Positions 28,820 to 40,343 of a stretch of DNA of 64,000 nucleotides are shown in pieces. Both the position numbers and the translations under genes were made by a program. Each line of letters opens with the position of its first letter. Within the stretch, counting starts at the first letter, position 1. Source of the stretch: Halocaridina rubra (taxonomy: Eukaryota; Arthropoda; Malacostraca; Decapoda; Atyidae); assembly GCA_037179515.1 (NCBI GenBank), contig JAXCGZ010002260.1, positions 7,501 through 71,500 of the forward strand. Direction: 5' to 3'. The notes below the pieces were generated by a model, which saw only the letters and a list, made by a program, of their open reading frames with translations, was not told the DNA's origin and made no database searches.

Positions 28820-29903
28820 AATGGCTAGAATAGGTGGAAATGTTTTGGAATGGATAAAAACTTACCTAGAAGGAAGGGAACAGAGGGTTAGAGTAAGACA
28901 CTCAGTGTCTGAATGGAGAAGAGTTAGTAGTGGAGTTCCACAGGGTTCAGTTTTAGGGCCACTTTTGTTCCTTGTATATGTAAATGACCTACCAGAGTCT
29001 GTAAATTCATTCATGAATATGTTTGCAGATGATGCAAAGATTGTGAAGAAAGTAAAAAACGAGAACAATGGTAGAGAACTTCAGGAGGATCTAAATAATC
29101 TGCATGAGTGGTCAGAAAAGTGGCTAATGGAATTCAATACTTCAAAATGTAAGGTAATGAGAATGGGTACAAGTGCAAGAAGGCCCAAGCTTGACTACTC
29201 GGTGGCTGGAGTACAACTTCAAGAGACAGAAAATGAGAGAGATCTAGGAGTAAACATACTGGCAGATTTGTCTCCAGAAATACATATAAATGGCGTAGTA
29301 AGGGCAGCATATGCATTCTTATCAAATGTAAGGGTAGCCTTCAGGCACATGGACAAGGAAATGTTCAGAAATATTTATGTAACCTATGTGAGGCCAAAAC
29401 TCGAATATGCAGCCCCCTTTTGGAATCCGCACTTGAAAAAGCACATAGCTAAGCTTGAAAAAGTTCAAAGACATGCCACGAAACTGGTGCCAGAAATACG
29501 CAATCTCGGTTATGATGAGAGACTGAGGGAATTAGACTTGCCATCACTCGAAGCTAGAAGAGTAAGGGGGGATATGGTGACAGTCTTTAAATTCCTTCAT
29601 GGTTATGATAGAGTGGATAGGGATCGATATTTCGATATGGCTGGCTCTAGAACTAGAGGTCACAGTTTGAAGCTTCGTAAGAAAACTTCTTTGCAGGATG
29701 TAAGGAAATACTTTTTCAGTGTAAGAGTAGTTGATAATTGGAATTCGCTAAGCGAGGAGGTAGTTAATGCTATCTCAATCCATAGTTTTAAGGACAGGTA
29801 CGATAAGTATCACTAAGTCTAAAATGGAACCGATCAGGAGACGGGAAGATACGAGCTTTGGGCTCTTTTCCGTAAACACAATTAGGTAATCACAATTAGG
29901 TAA

Positions 29904-29907
<4 letters not shown>
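28817..29907 (+). mobile_element. CR1 LINE copy C13, 5'-truncated
   Basis: 3' ~1.1 kb of the element: RT from just after motif A, the C-terminus, the 3' UTR and two tail units, then (CA)n to 29,935. It is nearly identical in coding sequence to C1 and C3, so it is young. Confidence 0.9.
28821..29816 (+). CDS. CR1 ORF2 C-terminal part, open (C13)
   Basis: 331 aa, open to the normal ORF2 stop. It contains GVPQGSVLGP, FADDAK and the complete CR1 C-terminal region. It lacks the endonuclease and RT motif A, so it cannot be an active polymerase. It is matched in extent by the open piece of C6 (14,510-15,505), because both start at the same internal ATG. Confidence 0.8.
   Translation: MARIGGNVLEWIKTYLEGREQRVRVRHSVSEWRRVSSGVPQGSVLGPLLFLVYVNDLPESVNSFMNMFADDAKIVKKVKNENNGRELQEDLNNLHEWSEKWLMEFNTSKCKVMRMGTSARRPKLDYSVAGVQLQETENERDLGVNILADLSPEIHINGVVRAAYAFLSNVRVAFRHMDKEMFRNIYVTYVRPKLEYAAPFWNPHLKKHIAKLEKVQRHATKLVPEIRNLGYDERLRELDLPSLEARRVRGDMVTVFKFLHGYDRVDRDRYFDMAGSRTRGHSLKLRKKTSLQDVRKYFFSVRVVDNWNSLSEEVVNAISIHSFKDRYDKYH

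Positions 29908-29934
<27 letters not shown>
29908..29934. repeat. (CA)n tract between C13 tail and C14
   Basis: A short CA run joining the tail to the truncated C14 start (ctcattcggg). Confidence 0.9.
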
Positions 29935-29937
<3 letters not shown>

Positions 29938-32353
29938 ATTCGGGGCAAGATTCCTAGATTGCGTACAAGGGAATTTCCTACACCAACATGTAATGGAACC
30001 AACAAGGGCCAGGGGTGGGGATGAGCCATCACTACTTGATCTAGTGTTCACAGATAATGTGTTGGATATTGAAAAAATTGAGTATGAACCACCAATTGGA
30101 AAGAGTGACCACTGTGTGTTGTTGATGGAGTATATCATTGAAGATATTCTTCCTGAGAGTAGAGGCACTGAGGACATGAGGAGGAACTATCCGAAAGGAG
30201 ATTACATCAAAATGAATGAGCTTTTTGCAGTTATTGACTGGAGAACTTTATTTTACAACAAATCTGTACAAGAAATGTATGACATCTTTTTTGAGAAATA
30301 TGAGAAGATAGTAGATTGCTGCATACCTGTCACCAAAGTAGGTGTAATTCATGCCAGAGAGAAATGGTTCGATAATGGGTGTAAAAGAGCTAAGGAGTGG
30401 AGAGACAAATGCTGGAAAAGGTATAGGAGGAGAAAAAACATAAATGACTGGCAAACCTACAAAAGAGCAAGAAATGACTACCTAAGTAAAAGGAGAGAGG
30501 CAGAGAGAGACTATGAGAGGGACATCACCATGAAGGCTAAAGAAGATCCCAAGCTTTTCTACAGCTTTATCAGAGGAAAACTGAAGGTAAAAGAACAGGT
30601 TTTAAGGCTAAAGAGAGCGGATGGAAGCATCACTGAGACGGATGAAGAGATCTGCAAAGAATTGAACAAGGAGTTTCAGTCAGTAATTACAGTAGAAAAT
30701 ACCCCACCCCCTCAGATTGCAGTGGTAGAAGCTCAAGGGCCGGTATTAGACAACATCAACCTTACAGTCACAGAGGTATGCAAAGCGCTGATGGATTTAG
30801 ATGTTCATAAAGCTATAGGTCCTGATGACATATCCCCTCATGTGCTTAAAAAATGCGCAAACACAATATCAGTGGCACTAAGTATCATATTTAAGGAGTC
30901 ACTGGAGTCGGGGGAGATTCCAAGATGCTGGAAACAAGCAAATGTGATACCTATCTTCAAAAAGGGAAGGAGGGATACGGCTCTGAACTATAGACCTGTT
31001 TCCTTGACCAGCATAGTTTGCAAAGTTATGGAGAAACTACTAAGGAAACATATCTCTCTTCACTTGGAATCCTTCAACTTTTTGTCAGTGAGGCAACATG
31101 GCTTCAGAGAAGGTAGATCAACAGTAACAAACTTATTAGAATTTTATGATGAGGTAAGCCAAATCTTACAGGAAAGAGAGGGCTGGGCAGATTGCATATT
31201 CCTAGACTTCCAGAAAGCGTTTGACACTGTTCCACATGGGAGACTTATTAGGAAGCTGCAATCAATGGCTAAAATAGGTGGAAATGTTTTGGAATGGATA
31301 AAAACTTACCTAGAAGGAAGGGAACAGAGGGTTAGAGTAAGACACTCAGTGTCTGAATGGAGAAGAGTTAGTAGTGGAGTTCCACAGGGTTCAGTTTTAG
31401 GGCCACTTTTGTTCCTTGTATATGTAAATGACCTACCAGAGTCTGTAAATTCATTCATGACTATGTTTGCAGATGATGCAAAGATTGTGAAGAAAGTAAA
31501 AAACTAGAACAATGGTAGAGAACTTCAGGAGGATCTAAATAATCTGCATGAGTGGTCAGAAAAGTGGCTAATGAAATTCAATACTTCAAAATGTAAGGTA
31601 ATGAGAATATGTACAAGTGCAAGAAGGCCCAAGCTTGACTACTCGGTGGCTGGAGTACAACTTCAAGAGACAGAAAATGAGAGAGATCTAGGAGTAAACA
31701 TACTGGCAGATTTAATCTCCAGAAATACATATAAATGGCATAGTAAGGGCAGCACACGCATTCTTATCAAATGCAAGGGTAACCCTCAGGCACATGGACA
31801 AGGAAATGTTCAGAAATATTTATGTAACCTATGGTAGGCCAAAACTCGAATATGCAGCCCCCTTTTGGAATCCGCACTTGAAAAAGCACATAGCTAAGCT
31901 TGAAAAAGTTCAAAGACATGCCACGAAACTGGTGCCAGAAATACGCAAACTCAGTTATGATGAGAGGATGAGGGAATTAGACTTACCATCACTCGAAGCT
32001 AGAAGAGTGAGGGGGGATATGGTGACATTCTTTAAAGTCCTTCATGGTTATGATAGAGTGGATAGGGATCGATATTTTGATATGGCTGGCTCTAGAACTA
32101 GAGGTCATAGTTTGAAGCTTCGTAAGAAAACTTCTTTGCAGGATGTAAGGAAATACTTTTTCAGTGTAAGAGTAGTTGATAATTGGAATTGGCTAAGCGA
32201 GGAGGTAGTTAATGCTATCTCAATCCATACTTTTAAGGACAGGTATGATAAGTATCACTAAGTCTAAAATTGAACCGATCAGGAGACGGGAAGATACGAG
32301 CTTTGGGCTCTTTCCCGTAAACACAATTAGGTAATCACAATTAGGTAATCACA
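29935..32353 (+). mobile_element. CR1 LINE copy C14, 5'-truncated in endonuclease
   Basis: 2.4-kb copy starting at the endonuclease codons SFGARFLDC. It shares its exact start point and private variants (QSVITVEN, LDNINLTVTE, HKAIGPDD) with the next copy, C15, so the two are a tandem pair. It ends with the stem-loop and two tail units. Confidence 0.9.
29936..32261 (+). pseudogene. CR1 ORF2 of C14, disrupted
   Basis: Open from 29,936 to a GAG-to-TAG change at 31,505-31,507 (504 aa from the ATG at 29,993). This part keeps the end of the endonuclease (KSDHC) and the RT with FLDFQKAFDT, GVPQGS and FADDAK. The same frame resumes 31,571-31,711. A 1-nt insertion near 31,711 (tttaatc for tttgtc) then shifts to the frame 31,794-32,261, which finishes the C-terminus. 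The reading frame lacks the endonuclease N-terminal half. Confidence 0.85.
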
Positions 32354-34769
32354 CTCATTCGGGCCAAGATTCCTAGATTGCGTACAAGGGAATTTCCTAC
32401 ACCAACATGTAATGGAACCAACAAGGGCCAGGGGTGGGGATGAGCCATCACTACTTGATCTAGTGTTCACAGATAATGTGTTGGATATTGAAAAAATTGA
32501 GTATGAACCACCAATTGGAAAGAGTGACCACTGTGTGTTGTTGATGGAGTATATCATTGAAGATATTCTTCCTGAGAGTAGAGGCACTGAGGACATGAGG
32601 AGGAACTATCCGAAAGGAGATTACATCAAAATGAATGAGCTTTTTGCAGTTATTGACTGGAGAACCTTATTTTACAACAAATCTGTACAAGAAATGTATG
32701 ACATCTTTTGTGAAAAATATGGGAAGATAGTAGATTGCTGCATACCTGTCACCAAAGTAGGTGTAATTCATGCCAGAGAGAAATGGTTTGATAATGGGTG
32801 TAAAAGAGCTAAGGAGTGGAGAGACAAATGCTGGAAAAGGTATAGGAGGAGAAAAAACATAAATGCCTGTCAAACCTACAAAAGAGCAAGAAATGACTAC
32901 CTAAGTAAAAGGAGAGAGGCAGAGAGAGACTATGAGAGGGACATCACCAGGAATGCTAAAGAAAATCCCAAGCTTTTCCACAGCTTTATCAGAGGAAAAC
33001 TGAAGGTAAAAGAACAGGTTTTAAGGCTAAAGAGAGCGGATGGAAGCATCACTGAGACGGATGAAGAGATCTGCAAAGAATTGAACAAGGAGTTTCAGTC
33101 AGTAATTACAGTAGAAAATACCCCACCCCCTCAGATTGCAGTGATAGAAGCTCAAGGGCCGGTATTAGACAACATCAACCTTACAGTCACAGAGGTATGC
33201 AAAGCGCTGATGGATTTAGATGTTCATAAAGCTATAGGTCCTGATGACATATCCCCTCATGTGCTTAAAAAATGCGCAAACACAATATCAGTGGCACTAA
33301 GTATCATATTTAAGGAGTCACTGGAGTCAGGGGAGATTCCAAGATGCTGGAAACAAGCAAATGTGATACCTATCTTCAAAAAGGGAAGGAGGGATACGGC
33401 TCTGAACTATAGACCAGTTTCCTTGACCAGCATAGTTTGCAAAGTTATGGAGAAACTACTAAGGAAACATATCTCTCTTCACTTGGAATCCTTCAACTTT
33501 TTGTCAGTGATGCAACATGGCTTCAGAGAAGGTAGATCAACAGTAACAAACTTATTAGAATTTTATGATGAGGTAAGCCAAATCTTACAGGAAAGAGAGG
33601 GCTGGGCAGATTGCATATTCCTAGACTTCCAGAAAGCGTTTGACACTGTTCCACATGGGAAACTTATTAGGAAGCTGCAATCAATGGCTAGAATAGGTGG
33701 AAATGTTTTGGAATGGATAAAAACTTACTTAGAAGGAAGGGAACAGAGGGTTAGAGTAAGACACCCAGTGTCTGAATGGAGAAGAGTTAGTAGTGGAGTT
33801 CCACAGGGTTCAGTTTTAGGGCCACTTTTGTTCCTTGTATATGTAAATGACCTACCAGTCTGTAAATTCATTCATGAATATGTTTGCAGATGATGCAAAG
33901 ATTGTGAAGAAAGTAAAAAACGAGAACAATGGTAGAGAACTTCAGGAGGATCTAAATAATCTGCATGAGTGGTCAAAAAAGTGGCTAATGAAATTCACTA
34001 CTACAAAATGTAAGGTAATGAGAATGGGTACAAGTGCAAGAAGGCCCAAGCTTGACTACTCTGTGGTTGGAGTACAACTTCAAGAGACAGAAAATGAGAG
34101 AGATCTAGGAGTAATCATACTGGCAGATTTGTCTCCAGAAATACATATAAATGGCATAGTAAGGCCAGCATATGCATTCTTATCAAATGTAAGGGTAGCC
34201 TTCAGGCACATGGACAAGGAAATGTTCAGAAATATTTATGTAACCTATGTGAGGCCAAAACTCGAATATGCAGCCCCCTTTTGGAATCCGCACTTGAAAA
34301 AGCACATAGCTAAGCTTGAAAAAGTTCAAAGACATGCCACGAAACTGGTGCCAGAAATACGCAATCTCAGTTATGATGAGAGGCTGAGGGAATTAGATTT
34401 ACCATCACTCGAAGCTAGAAGAGTGATGGGGGATATGGTGACAGTCTATAAATTCCTTCATGGTTATGATAGAGTGGATAGGGATCGATATTTTGATATG
34501 GCTGGCTCTAGAACTAGAGGTCATAGTTTGAAGCTTCGTAAGAAAACTTCTTTGCAGGATGTAAGGAAATACTTTTTCAGTGTAAGAGTAGTTGATAATT
34601 GGAATTGGCTAAGCGAGGAGGTGGTTAATGCTATCTCAATCCATAGTTTTAAGGACAGGTATGGTAAGTATGACTAAGTCTAAAATGGAACCGATCAGGA
34701 GACGGGAAGATACGAGCTTTGGGCTCTTTCCCGTACACACAATTAGGTAATCACAATTAGGTAATCACA
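32354..34769 (+). mobile_element. CR1 LINE copy C15, tandem partner of C14
   Basis: Same 5' breakpoint and extent as C14 (period about 2,419 bp). It is joined to the C14 tail with only cacac between. It has a full 3' UTR and two tail units. Private substitutions show that the two copies have since diverged. Confidence 0.9.
32355..34677 (+). pseudogene. CR1 ORF2 of C15, one frameshift
   Basis: Open 32,355-33,893 (493 aa from the ATG at 32,412), covering the end of the endonuclease and the RT through LVYVNDLP. A 2-nt deletion near 33,858 (ccagtctg for ccagagtctg) shifts to the frame 33,847-34,677, which encodes FADDAK and the C-terminus and ends slightly early at a changed codon (KYD). Apart from this and the 5' truncation the copy is clean. 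Confidence 0.85.
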
Positions 34770-35101
34770 CAGTCTTTAAATTCCTTCATGGTTATGATAG
34801 AGTGGATAGGGATCGATATTTTGATATGGCTGGCTCTAGAACTAGAGGTCATAGTTTGAAGCTTCGTAAGAAAACTTCTTTGCAGGATGTAAGGAAATAC
34901 TTTTTCAGTGTAAGAGTAGTTGATAATTGGAATTGGCTAAGCGAGGAGGTAGTTAATGCTATCTCAATCCATAGTTTTAAGGACCGGTATGATAAGTATC
35001 ACTAAGTATAAAATGGAACCGATCAGGAGACGGGAAGATACGAGCTTTGGGCTCTTTCCCGTAAACACAATTAGGTAATCACAATTAGGTAATCACACAC
35101 A
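34770..35101 (+). mobile_element. CR1 LINE copy C16, short 3' fragment
   Basis: Begins in VFKFLHGYDRV, is open to the normal stop at 35,005, then has the 3' UTR stem-loop and two tail units. Its tail abuts the 5' UTR of C17. Confidence 0.88.
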
Positions 35102-35955
35102 CTAAGACTTTAGTGCATAACTAATACATAATTTCCCTAAATAAGAAATCCTGCAGAGTATTGTGCGTAAAAAAAACTTATATTTGTTGTATGACGAGAC
35201 TGTCCAATATATTAAAGGAAAAAATTGAGAACATTTTCGTGAGGGGAAAGAGAAGAAGCTATCCTGTTCTTCCTTGAAGGAAATTTAGAGGAGTTGCCAG
35301 AGGTGAAGCCATCACATCACATTACCTAATTTTTTGTGTAAATTGGGGAGAGCTATTAAGCCGTTTACCTGATCCTGTGGTTCAATATATTGTTAAAATC
35401 AGTATCCTTCCCATTTATATTAATTTGATAGCTAGTTTGATACACGAAATAATTGAAAATTTAAATACATACCAAAAATACACCTGTCAACAGTACTGAG
35501 TTAAGTTGCCAAGTAGCACAGCTGTCTTATTTTTTTCAATTTTTTTTCTTTTCTTTTAGCTTTCTCTTTTACTATTTTTTTTTATTTTGTATATATATTG
35601 AGTTAAATGTAAAGTCTGATCCTGTGATAACATATCTTGGTTAGCAAGTGAGTTCATCAGTTAAGAAGAATATATAGCAGAAACAGGTGGGTGTCTCCTC
35701 AGACACATAATTCGAATTTTCCTTCAGGCTGACTTTTGTTTTTGTTGCATTTTTTTCTTTTTCTTTTTATCCTCAAATTACCATAGTTAAATTTTTAAAT
35801 TAAGATGTGTGTTACCAGAAAAGAGACAAATTGAGTCACTAAATAGCACTTATATGAAGATATAAAAATTCTGTGTGAAGCTTAAATAAAAGTTTTTCTT
35901 TTTTTTTTCTTTTTCTCTTCTTCTTTCTATATTCTGTGAGAGGGAGAACATAAAA
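35102..35955 (+). promoter_or_regulatory. CR1 5' UTR (C17)
   Basis: Aligns along its length with 6,330-5,425 (minus), with many indels in T- and A-runs. The antisense 3'-end block is at about 35,321-35,383. Its first ~60 bp aligns weakly with C1, so the exact 5' end of the family is uncertain. Confidence 0.6.
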
Positions 35956-36582
35956 ATGAGGCCATCTCTGTCCCAAACCTCTCCCACCCATGGGTCGGGA
36001 GGAGGGGTAGCTATTAGGAGACTAAAACAGAAAATCAAGGATTTAGAGGCGATAATTATAAGCCTTGATGATAAAATTCGGAATATGGATAGAGAAATGA
36101 AAGAGAATGAAACACTCATAGAGGAAATAAGATTTTTAGAGGAAGCAAATAAAGCACAAGGGCAGGAGAGAAAGGAACTAGAAAAACGAATAAAGAAGCT
36201 GGAAGGGGAAAAGAGAGAACTTGAAACCAGAATTTCTAAACAAGAAGATAAAAACAATCAGCTGAATGACAACCTAAAGGAATTAGATGTTAGTTCACTG
36301 CTCTCTTCTGAGAGAGACGAGATTGCAGCTTGGAATGTCCAGATTAAGGAAAACATTGAACAGTTTAGAAAAAAGTTCCAGGAGCTGAATATGGAACATG
36401 ATGCCTTGAAAACTTCCTTTGTTGATGCACTCAAGGGGAATGTGGCAGTAAAAGAGGCTGTAAAGGTGGTGGCACTGGAAAACATACAAACAGTTGACTA
36501 TAAAGAGACAGTAATCAAAAAAATGAAAGATGTTGTGATGGAAAGGGCAAATCCAATGATTAAACAGGCACTTGATAAAAAG

Positions 36583-39500
36583 AACAAACAAACAAACAAA
36601 CAAACATTTATTTCCATTTTGTACAATGGTTATTCACCATTAATAGTAACTTATAAGTAGACATGTAATTAAACTAATAAATAAGAGGGTAATACATATA
36701 GTTAAATTAAATGTAGCTTTCATAGAAAATAATAATGCTGTAATAAAAATGTTAACAATAATGTTAATAATAAAGTAGTAAGTATGCCACTAGATACAGG
36801 ATCGTTATTATCGGCATCATTTCCATATTTGTTTTCCTTACAATGAGAATAATTACTTCTTAATGAGCAGCAACTATTTGTCCAAAAGAAAAGTATATAG
36901 TTTGCCTTTGAAAGCTGTGAAGGAGGATGCATTTTTAAGATGCTCTGGAATATTATTCCAGAGTGTTGGCCCTTTGATAGTGATCATCTTTGAACCTGCT
37001 TCTGTGTTTGTTCTGTGAATAAAGAGCTCACTGCTCTGTCTTGTGTTGGTTCCCCTTATATCCCTGACTGTTTTTAAATAAAATAGCCAGCTAGGATAAT
37101 GATGGTCCAAAATTTTGAATACAAAAACATAAATAGCATGAGCGACCTTGTTTTCTGCCCGCAGCCACCCAAGTTTATTGAGAGCTGGTGTGATGTGGTC
37201 ATATTTTCTTATTCCTCCCAGGGCAACTCGAACTGCAAAATTAATAAGCTTCTGTATTCTGTTTATCTGAGTCTTAGTGGTAGCTCCCCAAACAGTTGTG
37301 CAGTAATTAATGTGACTTAGGGCTAGAGATTCAACAACAGTTATTCGAGTGGTAGTCTCAAAATTGTCTTTTATATGTGATAAGTACATTAATGTCCCTG
37401 TAACCTTTATTCATACTTAATCTATGTGGGAATCAAACAACATGCGGTTATCAAAGTGAATTCCTAGGTTTTTTACTTTTTTGCTAGGTGTGATAATATT
37501 GTCGCAAAAATTAATTGTTGTGTTTTCTGGAATTTGTGCTATGTGGAACCTTGAACCGATAAATATGCACTGTGTTTTACTTTCGTTAATTAACAGCCCA
37601 ATTTCTTAAAAATAGGTTTTAATTTTTGACAGAGTGTTTTCTGCTCTTAAAGTTAGCTCTGGCAGATTATTATTATCACCACTAAGGAGTAGTTGAGTGT
37701 AATCTGCATATTGTATGACTAGACAGTCAGAAATGAAAGAAGATAGATCATTTACGAAAATGGAGAAGAGGATAGGACCAAGTACTGATCCCTGTGGAAC
37801 ACCAAATGATACATCTTTTGGCACAGAGATAATGTTGTTAAGACGTATAGACTGTTTACGATTAGATAGATACTTGCTAAACCAGCTTGGATCAATATTT
37901 AAGTTAGTACATTTACTTAAAAGAATTTCATAGTTTACACTGTCGAAGGCTTTTGATAAGTCCAATAATACAAGCAGAGATATTTTTTTCATATCTATAT
38001 TATTATAGATACTATTCGTAACTTTAAGCAGTGCAGTTTCCATCGAGAGTTTCGGTGTGAAACCATGTTGGTTAATACTTAATAGTCTATTTGATTCTAA
38101 ATATGACATAAGTTGGCATACAACAATTTTTTCTAATATTTTAGAGAAAATGGATAGCAGGGAAATGGGACGATAGTTTGTCACATCTTTTCTGTCCCCC
38201 TTTTTAGGCAGAGGTATTACATGTGATATTTTCCAAGAGTCAGGAAACTTTTTAGTAACAATGGAAGTGTTCATAATAGTTAGAGTATAGGATGCAATCA
38301 TGGGTAGAGCATCTTTGATGAACTGAAATGGTATACCATCTGAACCATAAGAGCCAGAGTTTCTTAGGCTCTTTATGGTAAGAATTAGGGTAGCACAATC
38401 GATAGGATTTATCTTGAAGTACTCTCTTGTGTTTACATTGGAAGAATTGTTATTTAAGCAATTACTCATATTCACTGAGTTGATGTTTTCTTGAGTTTTT
38501 TCATATGTATTTTTGCCAACGTTAGCAAAATAGTTATTAAAGTTATCTGCTTTGTCTTTCAACTCCGTAATATTTTCATAACTTTCTGAGGTACTCTTTT
38601 CATTTGGTATCATGCTTTTTATCACTTTCCATGTTGCTGCTGTATCATGTGTAGAGTCATTAAATTGTTTTTTGTAAAAGTCGATTTTACTTACACTGAT
38701 GAGAGATCTGACACGTTTCTTTTCTGTTTTATAACGTTCTCGGAGAGTCATATCATATCTATTCATTTTTAGCTCTTTTTGTATTTGATTTCTGATTTGC
38801 ATTGCCTCTTTGATGTCATTAGTTAGCCAGGGGGCTGAGGGGCGGGTTATTTTTCTTGTTACAATGGGTGCACAACTATCTAAGCATTCAAGGAAGACTT
38901 TTGTTAGAATCTCAACCTGCAAATCGACGTTATCTGTGTATTTAATTCTATTAAGTACATTTATGTTGTTGATTAATGTTTCACAAACGATATCAGGGGA
39001 GTAATTTTTTATACACCGGAATGTCTTGAAGAGAGGCTTCCTTTTGGGCTTGTTTATGTTTAGCATTGCAATGTTCAGCTCGTGGTCTGCAATTGAGCAG
39101 GGAACTACGTCCCAATAGGGTATACTTTCCACTTTATTTGTTATTATCAGATTTATAAGAGTCCTAGAATTAGGGGTTATGCAGGTCGGTTTTGTCACTA
39201 TTTGTGTTAACTTCACAGTGTTGATCACCCTTTTCATTTTGTTATCTGCTGAGAGCAAGTCATCATTAAAGTCACCAAGTATGTATATGGGTTTATGACG
39301 CACGCAGATATTTCTGAATGTTTCTAGCAGATGACTGAATGAACTGGTAGGGGCTTTAGGGTGACAGTAAACACACCCTACAATGAAAGATGGAAGTTTC
39401 TGATACTGCACGGTAATCCATAAATCTTCGAGCTCCTCAGTTTTTTTCTAAACCTGTGGTTATTTCTGATGCACTAAGATAATTTCTAACATAAATACAG

Positions 39501-39895
39501 ACCCCACGCCCTCGGCCATGGTCATTGCAAAATATTTTAATTTCTGGGATATTCACATATTTATTTTCAGTTGTAGGAGGAAGCCAAGTTTCACTTACAC
39601 AGAGGATGTCTATGTTGTAGTCTTTTGTTAGCATTATCATTTCCTCAAAATGAGCGAGCAGAGACTGAGCGTTCACATGTATTAATGTTACATTCTTACC
39701 ATGTTTCATTGGGGTGGTATCCATAGTCATAGTTGTAGTTTCGACTGTGTGAGTCTGCTGGGAATTCATCATTGTAGTGTGTTCTGGGGTTAGCCCATGG
39801 ATCCTGGTGTCTGGCCCTGCCGTTGGATGTGTAATGCTGGTTTGAGTACGTGCCGTGGTATGATCGGGCATTCCCAAAGTTTGTATGCCTAGGTG
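36583..39895 (-). mobile_element. L2/Daphne-like LINE nested antisense in C17
   Basis: 3.3-kb 5'-truncated non-LTR element on the minus strand with an APE endonuclease, RT, C-terminal region, an AT-rich 3' UTR and a (TTTG)n tail at 36,583-36,607. Clade inferred from the RT (VPQGSVLGPILFSIFVNDL, YAD-type box) and the C-terminus (LWNNIPEHLKNASSFTAFK). The last ~43 bp before the tail repeats also end the SINE at 48.8 kb. Confidence 0.8.
36874..39895 (-). pseudogene. ORF2 of the L2/Daphne-like LINE, inactive
   Basis: Read on the minus strand: 39,895-39,437 starts the endonuclease (VNAQSL, CVSETWL, GRGVCIYV) and ends after a 1-nt loss in an A-run. The stretch 39,411-37,606 (601 aa) has YILGDFNDD and IADHEL, then the RT with NYRPISLLSIFSK, NQHGFTPKLSMETALL, LLDLSKAFDSV and GVPQGSVLGP. 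The catalytic box reads QYADYTQLLL, so the second aspartate of YADD is tyrosine (GAT TAC). A TAA ends this piece at 37,606. After further stops near 37,415-37,425, the frame 37,389-36,874 encodes the C-terminus (HINYCTTVWG, LWNNIPEHL). Dead by several lesions, including the catalytic one. Confidence 0.85.
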
Positions 39896-40343
39896 AGTGG
39901 TAATCTCAGGCATAAGCAAATCCCAGGAGCCAACATGGCAGGGGAGACTTGAAGAAAATAAAGCTAGGGTTGTAGACCTGATAAGAAAGCTTGGAGTTGA
40001 TGGTGGTCCTGAGGATATTGTAAAAATACACCAACTAGGCAAATATTCGAGGGAAGGAAAGCAGAGACCAACAAAAGTAACCTTCGAGACAGGGGAAACA
40101 TGTAGGGAAATATTGTTTAGAAAAAAAAGTCTAAAAGACCTTCAAGAATTCAAAGAAGTGTTCATTAGACAATACAGAACACAGGAAGAGATGGGAAAGA
40201 TCAAAAACTTGTTGCAAGAGGCAAGAAGGTTAAATGAGGAAAGAAATGAAAAAGAGAAGAAATATTTTCATTTCAGAGTTCTTCCAGACAAAGGGGAGAT
40301 AAAGAAGATAATGACAGAAGATCAGGGAATGGGGCCTCATTAA

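Larger units (their letters stand above)
35956..40343 (+). pseudogene. CR1 ORF1 of C17, split by LINE insertion
   Basis: First part 35,956-36,582: ATG, Pro/Ser/Thr-rich start, coiled coil and central region up to QALDK. Translation would then run into the (CAAA)n tail of the nested LINE and stop at 36,660. The second part resumes at about 39,896 with VVISGISKSQ, keeps the RRM-like region and C-terminus, and stops at 40,341-40,343. About ten target bases are missing at the insertion and no target-site duplication is clear. The slippery heptamer has been lost (AAT changed to TAT). Confidence 0.85.

Noticed and set aside
36583..39895. Retrovirus or endogenous viral element
   Set aside because: There is no LTR, protease, integrase or envelope. 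The APE endonuclease, RT order and short tandem tail identify a non-LTR LINE.
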